DNA of 64,000 bases from Phlegmacium glaucopus (GCA_015039465.1 MU130378.1:2691219-2755218); one strand, 5' to 3'. Counted from the stretch's first letter, positions 44,985-58,100 are shown. A program made the numbers and translations. The notes: generated by a model from the sequence alone, not told the origin.

Positions 44985-47145
44985 TATAACACGGGCAAGG
45001 AACCCTAAAGCTACCCCACAATTTTTTGACCTTTTTTTGCATTCCTCTTGTCTGGGTTCTACTAGCAACGAAATTTGCATCCCCTCCCCCTCCCCCCACC
45101 CACTACAAAGCCTTCAGATTGTTTCCAAACATCCTATCCCGTCTTTCCCATTTGGTCACAACCCGTTCTGCGAATTCTCCCTCTCTCTCCCCCCCCCCCT
45201 TTTTTTTTCCTCCCTTTCGCACAAGTTGTCTATGTATCCACGTTCATTAATGTTTCCCCCTGGCTCTTCTGTTTCTTTCGCCTCTTGTGAATAGCTTGCA
45301 CTTCTATAGCCCGAGTCTGGGCATTGATTGAAACAAAGTAAATACTTACATACTTAAAAACCCCTGTTGTACTTGTAGCCGTAATTTTGTTTTCACACTG
45401 CTTTCAAGCTGTCTTGACATCAATGTTGTTGTACTGAAAAAAATTCTGAAAGCTGACGTGAAAGATGGAGATGTAAAAAAAGGATTAGCCTGCTTGAGAC
45501 AAAGTACTAGTAACGGTCATTGATGATACTAAGAACAGAGTTGCATTGAAAATTTCTCTCAATCTAAATACAGGATTGCTCTACGGCCGAATGTTGAAAG
45601 AGTGATAGGCGCCCGATACTTACATTAATTAATTATCGGATTTAACTAAGATGCTTACCTGCACTGCGAGACCCTACGACCTTCTACATAGAGCTATGTA
45701 CATTGGCGATAACAACCTATGTAAGACCAATGTTTTCCAGTGCGTTTTAGATATCATCATTAATTGCAAATGAATATTAATGAATGGTGGCAACTTGATA
45801 CCAGGACCCCAGAAAAGGGCGTATCCCAATCCGGACAGAAATAGCCCAAAGTTTAGGTACGGCCCGAGTCTCCTTCGGAACAAATTTGGGCTGCCGGCCC
45901 CATCAATATTTCAGCGACCCCATTATCCCATCTCAGCAATCCATGCAATCCTACTATGCTAATATCGCAGACACCAAGGAACTGAGAAGATGAAAGATGC
46001 AATCTTCACGGGATAAGCGCCCGCAAAAGTGCTATCTCCAGCAGCTAATCAAACTCCAACAGGTTTCGTTTGAGGGGGCGCATTGGAATATAAAACTCAG
46101 TGTTGTCGTTATCGTGTCGTGTCGTGTCGTGTCGTGTCGCATCATTATCAGCTAGAGGACGACTGACCAATAACGTTATGTACTTGTACTAGCCGTACTA
46201 CTAGTATGTCAAGTTGCTGTACTATGGTGTGCGGTAAATGTAATCAAGAGATGACTCAGGTCCTCAGGAAAGGGAAGAGAGAGATATAGAGAAGGATCTT
46301 GGTGATATTCCGAAACCGCAGATGATCGAGAAGGTTTAGTACAGCGTAGTGGCATTTCGGCTATGCATTATGAGATTTATGCATTAAACCCGGATTTGTC
46401 ACGATTATGTGACCCATGTAGCAAGGAGACAGATAACACACTGGCAGATAAGATTGTCATTATAAAGTCGAGCGTCTACTACGCCGTCTAGGACGCTTTG
46501 CCCATTTTGACGATCTGTCACAGGTCTATCGAGCACCACACAGGTCTATCGAGCGTCGCCTGAGTCGATTTACTCATGTCTCGAGCTCTGAACTTCCGGA
46601 GCTGTTTGGTCAAGTCAAAATCAGTTCCTGAGCAGTTGCAGGCACGGGGGTCTGGGGATGCAATTTTTTCTTCGGTTTTCCCCTGCCAATATTTTACAGC
46701 TTCATTGAACGCCACAATGATTCAGTATTGTATTTACCAAAGACCTAGGTAGCATAAAGGGACAAAATTGTACGAGGCGGGTTCCTCATTTCTGACTTGT
46801 CCTGAGTCACGGTCCTCCTCATTCCGACCAAATTCCGACTATTCCGCTCAGAATGTGTGAGGGAAGGTAAAGTATTGATTATTCTTGTCAGTAATAATTA
46901 GTCAGATGTCTTTTTCCGAGTCATCAAGGTGGATAATACAATATAATTCGACATGTCAGCCCCCCAAAAAGCTGACAGACTGGTATGCTGACTTCTTCAT
47001 ATCTGTGTATATATGTCAATCTCGAGATTTCCGAAAGTCCTCCAGAAATTTTATATAAATACAAGAACAGCAAGCAGAATGAAAAGTGCAAAAAGCATCA
47101 TCACCCCCCATCCCCGAGAGAAAACCCATTCTCCTATCTAGGAAC
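44985..47145. other. Spacer of the repeated peptide-gene region
   Basis: Repeats the block order seen after copy 1: GGATTGCTCTACGGCCGAATGTTG at about 45571, the CTGCCGGCCC...CCCATTATCCC block at about 45892, and the CTTCGGTTTTCCCCTGCC block at about 46670. No further gene is seen. Confidence 0.5.
46112..46140. repeat. TCGTG microsatellite
   Basis: GTCGTGTCGTGTCGTGTCG: about five pentamer copies where the paralogous stretch at 43670-43685 has about two. It is a local slippage expansion inside the repeated unit. Confidence 0.85.
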
Positions 47146-47433
47146 ATGCACTTCCAACGCTACACAACTTTTTTATTGATCTGTAAATAAATTGATCAAA
47201 AACTAATTGTTAACAATTGTTAACCGATTTTTTTTCCAGTTACAGCCATTGCATCAGCTGCTCCAGTACCTCCAATGGAGGTCAAACTTGAACTTCGTGA
47301 ATATGGAGTGAGTATTTGATTAATATTTGATCATGCTAAAAAAGTGAATTAATTATTACTACTGTAGATACGCGCAGTCCAGGATGAAGTCATACGCGAG
47401 CCTCGTACTTGTTTCAGGTTTCTGTGCGAATGA
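47146..47433 (+). CDS. Tiny secreted peptide precursor, copy 3 (C-terminal CFRFLC)
   Basis: Same architecture: MHFQRYTTFLLI, then FTAIASAAPVPPMEVKLELR and EYG, then IRAVQDEVIREP and the C-terminus RTCFRFLCE. About 57 residues. Introns begin GTAAATAA and GTGAGTATTTGATT, as in copies 2 and 4. The Tyr of the CYRFLC ring is replaced by Phe. Only two cysteines, four residues apart, remain after the signal. Confidence 0.75.
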
Positions 47434-50400
47434 TATAACACGGCCAAGGAACCCTAAAGCTGCCCCACAATTTTTTGACCTTCAAAACTTTTTTGCATTC
47501 CTCTTGTCTGGGTTCTACTAGCAACGAAACTCGTGTCCCCTTCCCCCTCCCCCCACCTACTACGAAGCCTCCAGATTGTTTCCAACCGTCCTATCCTGTC
47601 TTTCTTGTTTTTGGTCACATGAACTCTCTTCCTAATTTTTAATTCTCCCTCTCTCTCTTCTCCATAATCTCCTTCCTTTCGCACAAGTTGTCCATGTACC
47701 CACGTTCATTACCGTTTCCCCTCGGCTCTTCCATTTCTTCCAGCTCTTGCGAACAGCTTGTACTTTTATAGCCCGAAGTCTGGGCATTGATTTAAACAGA
47801 GTAAATACTTACATACATAAAAACCCTTGTTGTATTTGTAGCTGCAATTTGTTTTCGCACTGCTTTCAAGCTGTCCTGATATCAATGTTGTCGTACTCAA
47901 AAAAAATTCTGGAAGGTGACGTGAAAGATGGAGATGTAAAAAAAGAACTAGCTTTCTTGAGACAAAGTACTACTACTAGTTACGGTCATTGATACAGTGT
48001 ATACGACTCAGGCAGATGACGATGTGTCGCTGATCTTGGATGCTCGCCATCGACTTCTTTTGACACTCCGGCGAGTCTGCCGGTTAGGCGCCGCTGGGTT
48101 TGGGTTGGGCTAGTAATTGGTTAGGATTCTGTTTAGCGTTAGGGGTTCGCTTTAGTGGTTCGCGTTCAGGTTGGCGGTAGGGTTAGTGGGCAGGTATATC
48201 TCCAAGTTTTCGCGCGGTCTTGGGTAGATTAGGTGGTTAGAACTCCGGCTGCCATGAGGCAGCCGAAGGGCGGTGTGACAACTTCCTCCATTTGGGGATG
48301 TCGAACGGCGTATATCCTCTCATTGATGATACTAAGAGAGTTGCATTGAAAATTTCTCCCAATCCCTAAGCACCTAAATACAGGATTGCTCTACGGCCGA
48401 ATGTTGATAAGCACCCGATACTTATATTAATTAATTTTCCTGCACTGCAAGACCCTACAAGTTTCTACATAGACCTTGTGTACACTGGCGATGACAACCT
48501 ATATAAGACGTTTCTATAGTGAATTCCTGATCGGCACCCGATCATAAAAAAATAGATATCGTTAACTACAAACGAACGTTGAACTAGCAACATTGATACC
48601 AGGACCCCAGAAAAGGGCGTATCCCAATCCGGACAGGAATAACCCAAAATTTAAGTATGGCCCAAGTCTCCTTCGGACAAATTTGTGGTTAGTAAGGACA
48701 GCCATCGTAAATAGTGTATGTAGTGTGGCACTGTGGCAAAACGAAAAAAAAAATTTGAGTGTGGGTTTCAATCGTGTATATTTTGACCAACATGGTCCTC
48801 ACAATTCCTTCTAAGGCACCCTCTATCGAGCTCTTGCGGCCTATGACACGATTTCAGGCACTTCAGCGTGGCGGGAAAGAATTTACGGCCGCGTTTGAAA
48901 GTTGAAACTCTATCGAAAGTGGAGTAAGGATTCCAGTGAAGATGAGGGTGAATAGACTATGGATAGCCTAGAGATATATTTGGGTGATTGGCAAGAGATT
49001 TATATCGAGTTCAGATGCCGTTATCGTCGATAATAGCCGTAGTGTGCACTACCAATGGAGGAGCCAGCAGTTTCCGAGGGACCGGAGTATCTGGGTTTTC
49101 GTCATTTGGCCGCTTTTTGGTCCGTTTTTTGTTGGTGGGGTGGTGCGTAATTGTATTTGGAGCTTGATGCGGTCGATGAACCGAGTTGAAGTTGGATGGA
49201 TGTAAGATGTTTGTTGCCAGGTAGTAGAGATTTGTTGATACGGTGTCCTGAAGAGGGGTTTCTAGTATTAAAATGGTATTAAAGATGTTTTAGATGCATA
49301 TTGGGGTGTTTTGCTGTGCGACGGAGACCAAGAAGCCATTGAATTCTCAATAATCAACCGACGCGACGGGCACGTGTCCTCGTTTAGCAGAGTCACATGA
49401 TATGTGTGCGTGTGGTACGGTTTGATGTGTGCAACTAAGAGCAGACTCCATATGAAAGAGATCGACCCATCATTAACTGATTGTTGATAGTTTACGAAGT
49501 CTGCCGTAGTACGGGAGATTAACAGTAATCTGGAAAAGTGTTTGTCCAAATCTAGTTTGGGATCTTTGTCGTCTACCTCATAATATTATGGAAGCCCCTT
49601 TGTCTCTCTGCTCCCTTCTCGCAACTTTAGCGCGGGGGTATAGATAAAATAACAGTGACATAGAAGTAGATGCAAAGCCCTCAGTCTCCTAAATACGGGA
49701 TTGCTCTACGGTCGAATGTTGAAACTTGTAGGGTCTTGCATTTTAGTTTAATTCTCTGATAATTAATTAATGTAAGTATCGGGTACCTATCACGATCATA
49801 TCATTAACTACAAACGACTGGTATTGAACGTTGGACTGGCAATATTGTCAGTGATACCAGGACCCCAGAGTCACTACCTAATCCGGATAGAAATAGCCCA
49901 AAATTTAGGTATGGCAAGGCCCCAAGTCTCCTTCCGGACAAATTTGGGGTTAGTACACAAAGACAGCCATCTCGAATTCCGGACATAAATAGTGTGTCGC
50001 TGTGGCACTTGCAAAGCGAAAAAAATAATTGTAGCCTGGGTTTCGATCTTGTATATTTTTGATACCATGACAATTTATCTTATTCTGAATTCATGTTGTT
50101 TCGGGTGCTACAAACATTCTGAGAGTGGCGAGGCAGTATCCACCAAAATGGATATTCTATACAGAAGGCCCCAATGGCTACTACCCGGGGTCCATTGTTA
50201 CCACTGGCAAAACAAGGGGTTACAAAATACAAAGTCACAAGTGTTCTTCATGCCTAATCCGGAATAATCCTTGTCCACTTCGTCCGACTAACTTCGGTTG
50301 GCAGTCCCCTTGTCCCTTCACCACTTTATATAAATGCAAGAACGGCTCAGCATGAATCAAAAGTGCAAAAAGCCCCATCGCCCCCCATCCGATTCTCTGA

Positions 50401-50437
50401 GAGAAAAACCATTCCATTCCCTACTTAAACTATCTAA
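47434..50437. other. Spacer of the repeated peptide-gene region, with MITE insertion and rearranged blocks
   Basis: Carries the 326-bp inserted element listed separately and further copies of the family blocks. Between about 49690 and 49800 the block GGATTGCTCTACGGTCGAATGTTGAAA runs straight into CTTGTAGGGTCTTGCATTTTAG, which is the reverse complement of sequence that elsewhere follows it (TGCAAGACCCTACAA), so part of the unit is inverted. A promoter-like copy lies at 49520-49690 without a peptide gene behind it. Confidence 0.5.
47994..48319. mobile_element. 326-bp MITE-like insertion with 8-bp target duplication
   Basis: TCATTGAT occurs on both sides (47986-47993 and 48320-48327). The paralogous unit at about 45510-45525 has the uninterrupted empty site GGTCATTGATGATACTAAG. 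The ends are imperfectly inverted (ACAGTGTATACGAC at the left, GGCGTATATCCTC at the right, sharing TATACG). No coding capacity is seen; the middle is rich in GGTTAGG-like words. An 8-bp duplication fits hAT-type transposition. Confidence 0.8.
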
Positions 50438-50720
50438 ATGCACTTTCAACATTACACAACCTTTTTATTGATCTGTAAAGAAATTTATCACTTTTATAAA
50501 AAATTGTTAACTGATCTTTTTTTCCAGTTGCAGCAATTGCGTCTGCTGCTCCAGTACCTTCAGTGGAGGTCGAATTTCGCGAGAATGGAGTGAGTATTTT
50601 GATTAACATTAATTATACTAAAATGTGAATTAATTATCATTACTGCTGTAGGTACGCGCAGTCCAGGATGAAGTCGTACGCGAGCCATCTCCTAATTGCT
50701 ACAGGTTTCTGTGCCTGTGA
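50438..50720 (+). CDS. Tiny secreted peptide precursor, copy 4 (C-terminal CYRFLC)
   Basis: Same architecture: MHFQHYTTFLLI, then FAAIASAAPVPSVEVEFREN and G, then VRAVQDEVVREPSPN and CYRFLCL at the C-terminus. About 57 residues. The ring is identical to copy 1, while the last residue is Leu instead of Glu. The 3' flank is again pyrimidine-rich and continues the repeat unit toward 51000. Confidence 0.75.
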
Positions 50721-51438
50721 TATAACACGGCCAAGGATCCCTAAAGCTACCCCACAATTTTTTGACCCCCAGAACCTCTCCGCACCTCTCTTATCTGGAT
50801 TCTAGCGACGAAACCCGCGTCCCCTCCCTTCCCTCATCCACCAAGACTCCATATTGTTTCCACCTGTCCTGTCCTTTCTGTTTCTTGATCACACAACCCG
50901 TTCTGCGAACTCTCTCTCTCTCCCCTCATAATCTCCTTCCTTTCGCACAAGTTGTCCATGTATTCACGTTCATTACCGTTCCCCCCCTCGGCTTCTTCGC
51001 TTCTTCCACCTCTTGCGAATGGCTCTTCTCTCACTCCATCTAAATGCGCTTTTATAGCCCGAGTCTGGGCATTGTTTTTCTTGTTAGGCACTTACCTCCT
51101 GGGCTTGAGGAGTGCCCTGTCACCACCACCATCCGAGATTTCCCTCCCCCCCAGACTGCAAATTCACAAGATTTTTTTAAACGAAAATTTTTTAACCACT
51201 GTCCTTTCTATGTATCAATTCTTTTTACTGTATCAATTTACATAGAACTTTTTCTTCAATCCGGATATACATTATTTGAAAATTTCATTCTTGTCATTTC
51301 CATACTGTAGCATATACATATAAAAAATTTGGATAAAATTCTTGCATTTTATAAAGGCTACAAAAAAGCGGCAAGTAAAAAAGCAACGTCTACAATATCT
51401 TTAAAAAAAAAACAATTCTACCCAGTTGGTCCATCGTC
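50721..51438. other. Intergenic region, 3' flank of the last peptide gene
   Basis: Pyrimidine-rich repeat-unit sequence to about 51075, then AT-rich DNA that is probably the 3' region of the ABC transporter on the other strand. No gene is seen. Confidence 0.4.
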
Positions 51439-54400
51439 CTACCTAATGCACTTCCACCATGACCGATTATACCCATGACGACGATCATTATCTTCTTCTC
51501 TAACATTATTCTCCCGAATGACTTTAAGAAACACACTTTCCAGCGTTGCCTTCTCAACTGTATACTCCGTAAAATCATCATGGCTGGATAACGCATTGAA
51601 GAGTTGCGCAAGCGACAAGCCGTTCTCTGATTCGATAGGCACTTCGAAACGTGTCGCTACATCATCTGCCATGCGAGATCCAGGGATTAATGCCATCAAC
51701 GCCCGAGCTTTGACAACTTCTTCACGTGTTCGGCAGGTGAAATGGACTTCGTATGCTGCATAACGAGCAGATAATGATTCAGTGCTACCCACAGCTGCAA
51801 GCAGGAATCGATAAATCAGTCATCTGAATTTGAAACATCTTATGTTCACTCACCAAGCATTTGTTTAGCTAAGATACCAACACTGTTGGCCAGCGCAGAT
51901 GCTTCTTCCATGGAATCTGGAACGAAACATAAAATAAATATAGGGACATACCTACATAAAACAGAAAACTCACGAGTTGTAATGATCACAGCTTTGCCTC
52001 TCGCCACCCTCCGTAACGTTTGCCACATCTCTCGTTTCATCTTAGGATCAATTCCAGTAGAAAACTCATCAATCAGTAAAACAGACGGATTTCCAATAAG
52101 TGCAATAGCAAGCGAAAGTTTTCTCTGGTTTCCTCCAGAAAGTTTGCTAGCCAATCGATCAGCGTACATATTCAAAGCAGTATCTTCAAGTATGGCTTCA
52201 ACACTTTCGTCTAGTTCTTGACCTTTACGTAGTCCTTTAAGTCGTCCATAGACAATCAAGTGTTCTCTGACGCTGAGTTGGGAATCGATAGCAGTGAACT
52301 GAGGGCAAACTCCAAGAGCAGAACGGGCTGTCCGGGGATGTCGAACAACGGATATGCCATCGATGAGCACATCGCCTATATCTGGCACGACATCGCCACC
52401 TACCAAACAAGGTTGTCATTAGGATGAATCTAAGCCTCGGGGATAAGACTGCATACTCACGGATGATATTAAATGTAGTCGTCTTTCCAGCACCATTTGG
52501 TCCAAGCAGAGCAAATAAAGTATCTCTGGGTACCCCGAGGCTGACGTCGTCGACCACTCGTTTACTATTGTACATTTTTGACACATTGAGGACCCGGAGC
52601 AAGTCGTCAGAGTTAGACACTGCATTAGCAGCAGCGACAACATCTTCCTTAGAACACGATACTGATTCACTTCTTGAAGAAATTCCTTTGCGAGGACGCA
52701 AACGTCGCGGAGCCAGAGATCCCGAATCCGCCCATACAAGTATTGAAAGTAGGACGAACGAGTAGACAAACAGATAGAGGATAGGACCTCCAAACTGCTT
52801 GATTGAGCCCATTGCAGTTGTGTTGACTATGCTATTCCCCTCGCACAACAAAGAGAACATGTTGATGGAAACGAGGGCAGCACGAAGCTACTCAGATTAT
52901 TGATTAATATCCGAACGCGATAACCATATAACTGATGAACTTACCACATTTGCCACTGGTGCAACTATTGAAGTAGTAAAATGTATGATCGTGATCAAGC
53001 TACTGGACGCCGTTACTTTTCCATAAGTAACCACAAGCAGAGGCGAGGCCAAGTAAAGCTGTTAAATCAGAATCAGAATCTGGCAAGGAGTCGAGTGATA
53101 TATAGTACTCACTACGCTTATGAGGAACTGATACCCAGCGGCTGTGGCAAAGGCCGCGAGAGGTGATGGGACTATTAAAGAAACGCAATACGAAAAGAGG
53201 GCACCCGCGAATCCATAGAGCACGAAGACAACCCACTGTAATACTACACTTAGCTAGTTGAACACCTATCAACAGTGAAAAAAAAAACCCACCAAAAAGC
53301 CCAAACCATGGAACTGATTGGAAACCGCGGCAAAAATGATAATAATGATAGATGAAAGTACAATGGACCATATGACATCGAACATGAGATGTCCCAACCA
53401 CAGACCGATCGGATCCGTTAGACCATTCGAAAATTGCATGGCTTGTACGGATGAACGACGTTCCTTGGTGGCATAGAGCGCATAGAAAGCAGTGTGTACG
53501 GCCTGAAATTGTCAGGTGTAAACGGTAATAGATAAAAAAGGTATTCAAGACCAAACTCACCATCGCAGCCCCGAAGATGATGACCCATCTCAGGGAAACA
53601 AGGGTACCTGCGTCTACTGGAGGGAAACTTGCATAATTGGCCTGAATAAGAATAGGTGTCCGTGCTGCATTTCCCGACACATTCAGAGCACGATTGTAAA
53701 GAAGGTTCGTTGCCAGGTTCAGCATAGAAAGTCCTGTAAAACCAGGCGGTGAAGCTTCCCAAGCTATCAAGGAAGCGCCAGTGTTTACGTCAAACGAAAC
53801 ACCACCCAAAGAAAGGTTAAAGAAGTTTTGAGAAATATAATTGACGAAGGTGGCATTATCAGGGACATTTGTGATTTGGAGGGGGTTAGTGCTGTTGCCC
53901 AAGGCAGCCACAATGTTAGGAGGTGAAGCGACCACGCTAGGCGGCGGAAGTTCAATGGTAGGAGGGACCACTGGCACTGGCGGGGAAGGAAGGTACAGGG
54001 GCATGGATGTAGTGTTCAGGAATCTCACTGAGCACGATGCGGTTTCGTTACTGATGAAGACAAGAGGGATGGTGGCCCCGGCGATTGCAACGATCACGGT
54101 AAGCACAGGCGTCAACCAACTTCGCTTCAGGATCAAGGTACGTTTATAGAATATAGTAAGTGCCTGTTGGAAAGGCGACATTGGTCTGCCAGTTGGTAAG
54201 TCCATTACGGCGGCTTTGTCTTCAAGATGAGGTGATATAGCACCCTCAGAAAGTTTCTCAGAGTCGTCTGGGATGTCATTCTTGCTCATGAGATCCAGAA
54301 AGATATCCTCAATCGTTGTCCCAAGGATGTCATAGGAAGCAATCGCATGGCGGTTTGTTTCATTATCTAGCAATCCAAGAACTTGGCGAACGACCTCGGT

Positions 54401-57182
54401 GTCCTTGGCTTTCAGATGATAACAGAATTGGTTTGGAGTAGGCATTGTGACATATGTGTGCGGTGCAATGGTCTTGATGCCCAACAGAAGTTCGTGTCTC
54501 GATGGAGTATCTATCTTCTCGGAGTCGGCAGGGGGTGTAAATGTAACCTGTATTGAGTAACCTTCACCCAAGTCACGCTTGAGAGCAACAGGAGGCCCCG
54601 AGGCAACAACTTTTCCAGGAGCCGCAAGAATCGCTATGTGGTCGGCTAGTAGGTCTGCTTCGTCCAAGAACTGTTGACAATCCCCTCTAAATGCTAGGTG
54701 GTGGTAAAGAAACATCGAAAAAAACGCACATGGGTAGTAAAAACGATGCATCGGTCATCACGGAAAGATGTTAAAATCTTCCATAAGGCCCTTCTACTGA
54801 GAGGATCAACTCCGGAGGTACACTCATCCACAAGCATGACTGTAAGATGGGGGGTAAATAAAACGCAATATGTTATTGAGAGTGAATAACAACATACTCT
54901 GAGAACCACCCAGAAGCCCAATAGCCAACTGCAACTTCCGTTTCTGTCCACCAGAAAGTGTAGCAGCATTGGAATGGATTTTCGTTTCCAGATCACAATC
55001 ACGCAAGAGTTGCTCCAAGTCTTCATCCGCCAACGAATTCTTAGACCACTTCACAGCTTTCCACACGCGCAGAGTTTGTAAACAGGTGAGTTCTGAAAAC
55101 AGAACATTCTTCTGCGGCACGAGGCCCAAAGTCCCGCGAGGAGGTCGAGGAAGTCCACCTTGAAATGTAATTGTTCCACTGGTAATGCTTGAAAGACCTC
55201 CAATGACTGACAAAGCCGTTGACTTCCCCGCTCTTTATATACAGCGTAAGATGATGGATAAAAACCCCTACAAGAAAGGTAACTCACCCATTAGACCCCA
55301 ATAATACGAAAATTCCTGTTTTTGGAATATCAAGGCTGAGATCTGAGACTGCAGTAACATCTCCTTTCGAGGTAAACATAGAGGTTTTGTAGGTCTTGGT
55401 TAAGCCACGAATCGAGATAGCGACATCTTCAGGCAATTGGGGTGTTTCCTCGCTCATTGTTCGCTTCTTCCAAAATGCCCAAGATCTCTTCGACGGCACA
55501 CTAGCACCATACAAGTGTCTCTCCCAGAGAACTGCGAGATAAGGCCATAGGAAGACATCAATCTAGGCAAAATTTTAAGCCTCGTGAACAAAAAACAAAG
55601 TCATCAAGAGATTGGCTTACAACAGCTGCGATTATCAAAGGAAGAAGCACAATGCCTCTGTCTGGGTCACCTTTTAGAACATTTGTCGCGAGTTGATGAT
55701 TCTCATAGCCACAGATGGCCTTGAGAGCAAAGATGTAGAAGGATGGCGGAAAGAGAAGGGAAAATATGAAAAGGGTGCCGGATTGAGAGGATTTTAAGAC
55801 AAGAGCAAGGATGGCGAAGACTAGTCCTAAGAATGTCGAAGCTACAGCAGCCAAATGAGGGCTTTTCCCGAAAGGAGCGGAAACAAAGAACGACCAGCTG
55901 GCAAGAACTAGTCCCAGCAGAAGGTGGACGACGACGATGAGGCCTGTATTTGATTCGGTAAAGATACGGAATTTCCATGTAAGGGCCACAATGATCCAAG
56001 CAGGGAGGTAAGTGACAGAAATACTGATATACCAGGACCTGCGAGTATATTTGTCAGGTTGAAGCGAGATGGGAAAAAATAACTATAAAAAGTGAGGTGC
56101 GTACAATATTCTAGCAGAGTCCAGAAGTCCCATTGCTCTCATGTATTCCGTGATAAGTGTAGCACGTTCCCCTGCGACTGAACCAGGAAGTTGATATGCA
56201 ATTCCGATAAACGTTACATATCTGCAATTGTCAAATTACATCAGGTATCGCAGGTCATAGGAAGTGCGCTTACAAGGCTATTGCCAAAAGCTGCCGAATT
56301 CCTCTGATAAAACCTGAAATACATAGGTTAGAAAGGTTTCTACGCGAGGAAGTCAAAGTAACTGACTTAAACGAATCCTTGTCGACTGCTCTTGGTTCGT
56401 TTCTCTAGTAAACGGCCATTCTAGAGGTATTTGTTGTTGGACGCCAGTTTGAAGTTCGATAATAGCCTGTAAATGCCGACGGTCAAGGATGACAAAGAAC
56501 GAAGACAGGGAGAAAAGTTACCTGATCAATCGCCCATTGCAATGGCAATATCCGCATCTCGAAATCGCTGGTATGGTGTTTTACGTCTATGAAAGCCAGA
56601 GCTCCATCCCCAAATATCGTATAATTAATTGGGTTTGACGCGTTACCATCAGCCGGAATGCTGGTGAAGGCAACGGCAGCAAAACATTGTGAAAAGGAGC
56701 GGAAATTTTGAGGACAAGTTGCAGGTATATCCAATGGACTCGAGAGTTGCTTTACAGATGTAAGCTGATTGGGGGTAAAGTTCGTTGTTATATGGGATAT
56801 GATTTCCTTCGGAGTCGGATTGCTGGTTCCATCTGTTCCGTCTGCCCACACCAGAGTAGTTTTGCCATCGAATCGACTTTGCAAAGAAAATATGGATACG
56901 GGTGTTCCGAGGCCAAACTATATCTTGAATTAACGATATGTGAAGAAGATTTGAGAAATGAATAACATACATTGTTTTGTCTAATGAGAAAGGACTGAGC
57001 AGTGGCGAGAAACACTCCAAATGCAATTGGGAGGATAACGCAGCGCAATATGTTCAACTGTGTTTATGGGATTGAGGTCAGAGGCAGAACACAGTGCAAG
57101 GACATACAATTGAGTGCTTCGATAACACGATCCAATTTTTCCAGAAAAGGGCACGAAACTGTAGCCAGAAGATCTGGGCCAT
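51439..57182 (-). CDS. Full-size ABCA-type ABC transporter
   Basis: Integral membrane ATPase of the A subfamily, whose characterised members move lipids. The start ATG (57180-57182) gives MAQIFWLQFRALFWKNWIVL, then the first membrane span and a large luminal loop (DIPATCPQNFRSFSQCFAAV). NBD1 is near 55500-54600: LLGSNGAGKST, LSGGQKRKLQLAIGLLGGS, MLVDECTSGVDPLSRRALW, FLDEADLLADHIAIL. A second membrane domain with a large loop rich in Pro and Asn glycosylation sites follows. NBD2 is near 52500-51800: LLGPNGAGKTTTFNII, LSGGNQRKLSLAIALIGNPS, LLIDEFSTGIDPKMKREMW and TTHSMEEASALANSVGILA. The C-terminus ends CIR. Both ATP sites have all core motifs. More than a dozen short introns; not every junction was checked. 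No substrate can be named. Confidence 0.88.
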
Positions 57183-57440
57183 GAGGTTAGAGTGATATGG
57201 ATGTCTTTTCAGACCACCAGCATGGTATTTAACGAAAGTCAAATAGCCAGTAGAGAACCACTAGAAGCCGTCTCTCTGAAGGCGCCCATGAGAAACCTTT
57301 TGTCAGTTTTGCTGTGGGCAGTCTGTCATCCCCATCTTGGTTGTGCATCAATGATCACGCAGCAGAGGCTGTTTCGGCGATCAAATTCAGCCAAATTGAT
57401 ACTATGGAATCCCACGATCCGACGGAATATTCAGCGATAG

Positions 57441-57492
57441 GCTTGTTTAGACCGTGTTTGGCAGGATCCTGCCAAACACGGTCTAAACAAGC
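57441..57492. repeat. 52-bp perfect palindrome
   Basis: The left arm starts GCTTGTTTAGACCGTGTTTG and the right arm ends CAAACACGGTCTAAACAAGC; the centre is GCAGGATCCTGC. All 26 base pairs match with no spacer. Confidence 0.97.
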
Positions 57493-58100
57493 AGGAAACG
57501 TCGGGGCTATGAAAACGACAGTCGGCTCCCTCTTGCATTCACCTTCTTACATTCCAGCAAGAAACAATTCTTACGGAAACCAACCTCAACATTAATCTGA
57601 AGAAAGAAAGAAAGGATGAGGTTGTTCTAATGCCGCCTGAGGCTAATGGTCAGGAGGTAAACTTCCTCCCTTATTTGATTGTTGACAACCCAGCATTTGA
57701 CCTATCGACCTGATAGCACTAACCCCAGCACAGTCCACCTTCCTGCAAATTTACTGCAACTAGGTGATGAATCTGAAGCACTAACAGAACAGAACTTACT
57801 TGCAATGGTCAACACCGATATCTGCCCCCTAAAAATGGGATAGAGCATTATTTGACATGATATCAGAAGGCGGAAAGAAATGATACGAAGCATAAATGAC
57901 GTCCTGGTGTCCACGGAAATGAATACGAAGATTAGCTACATATCAGGAGCTTCGCGGACTAGTTTGAGAGCGGTGGGGCTTAGTTAACGTCTAAAGCGTC
58001 TCTTTCATGCAAATATCGAGCTTCGAGTTATGAAAAGATAACAGACTACTAGCCATGTTCGGTTGCGAATAACACTGTTGCACGAAAATCAATAATGTTT

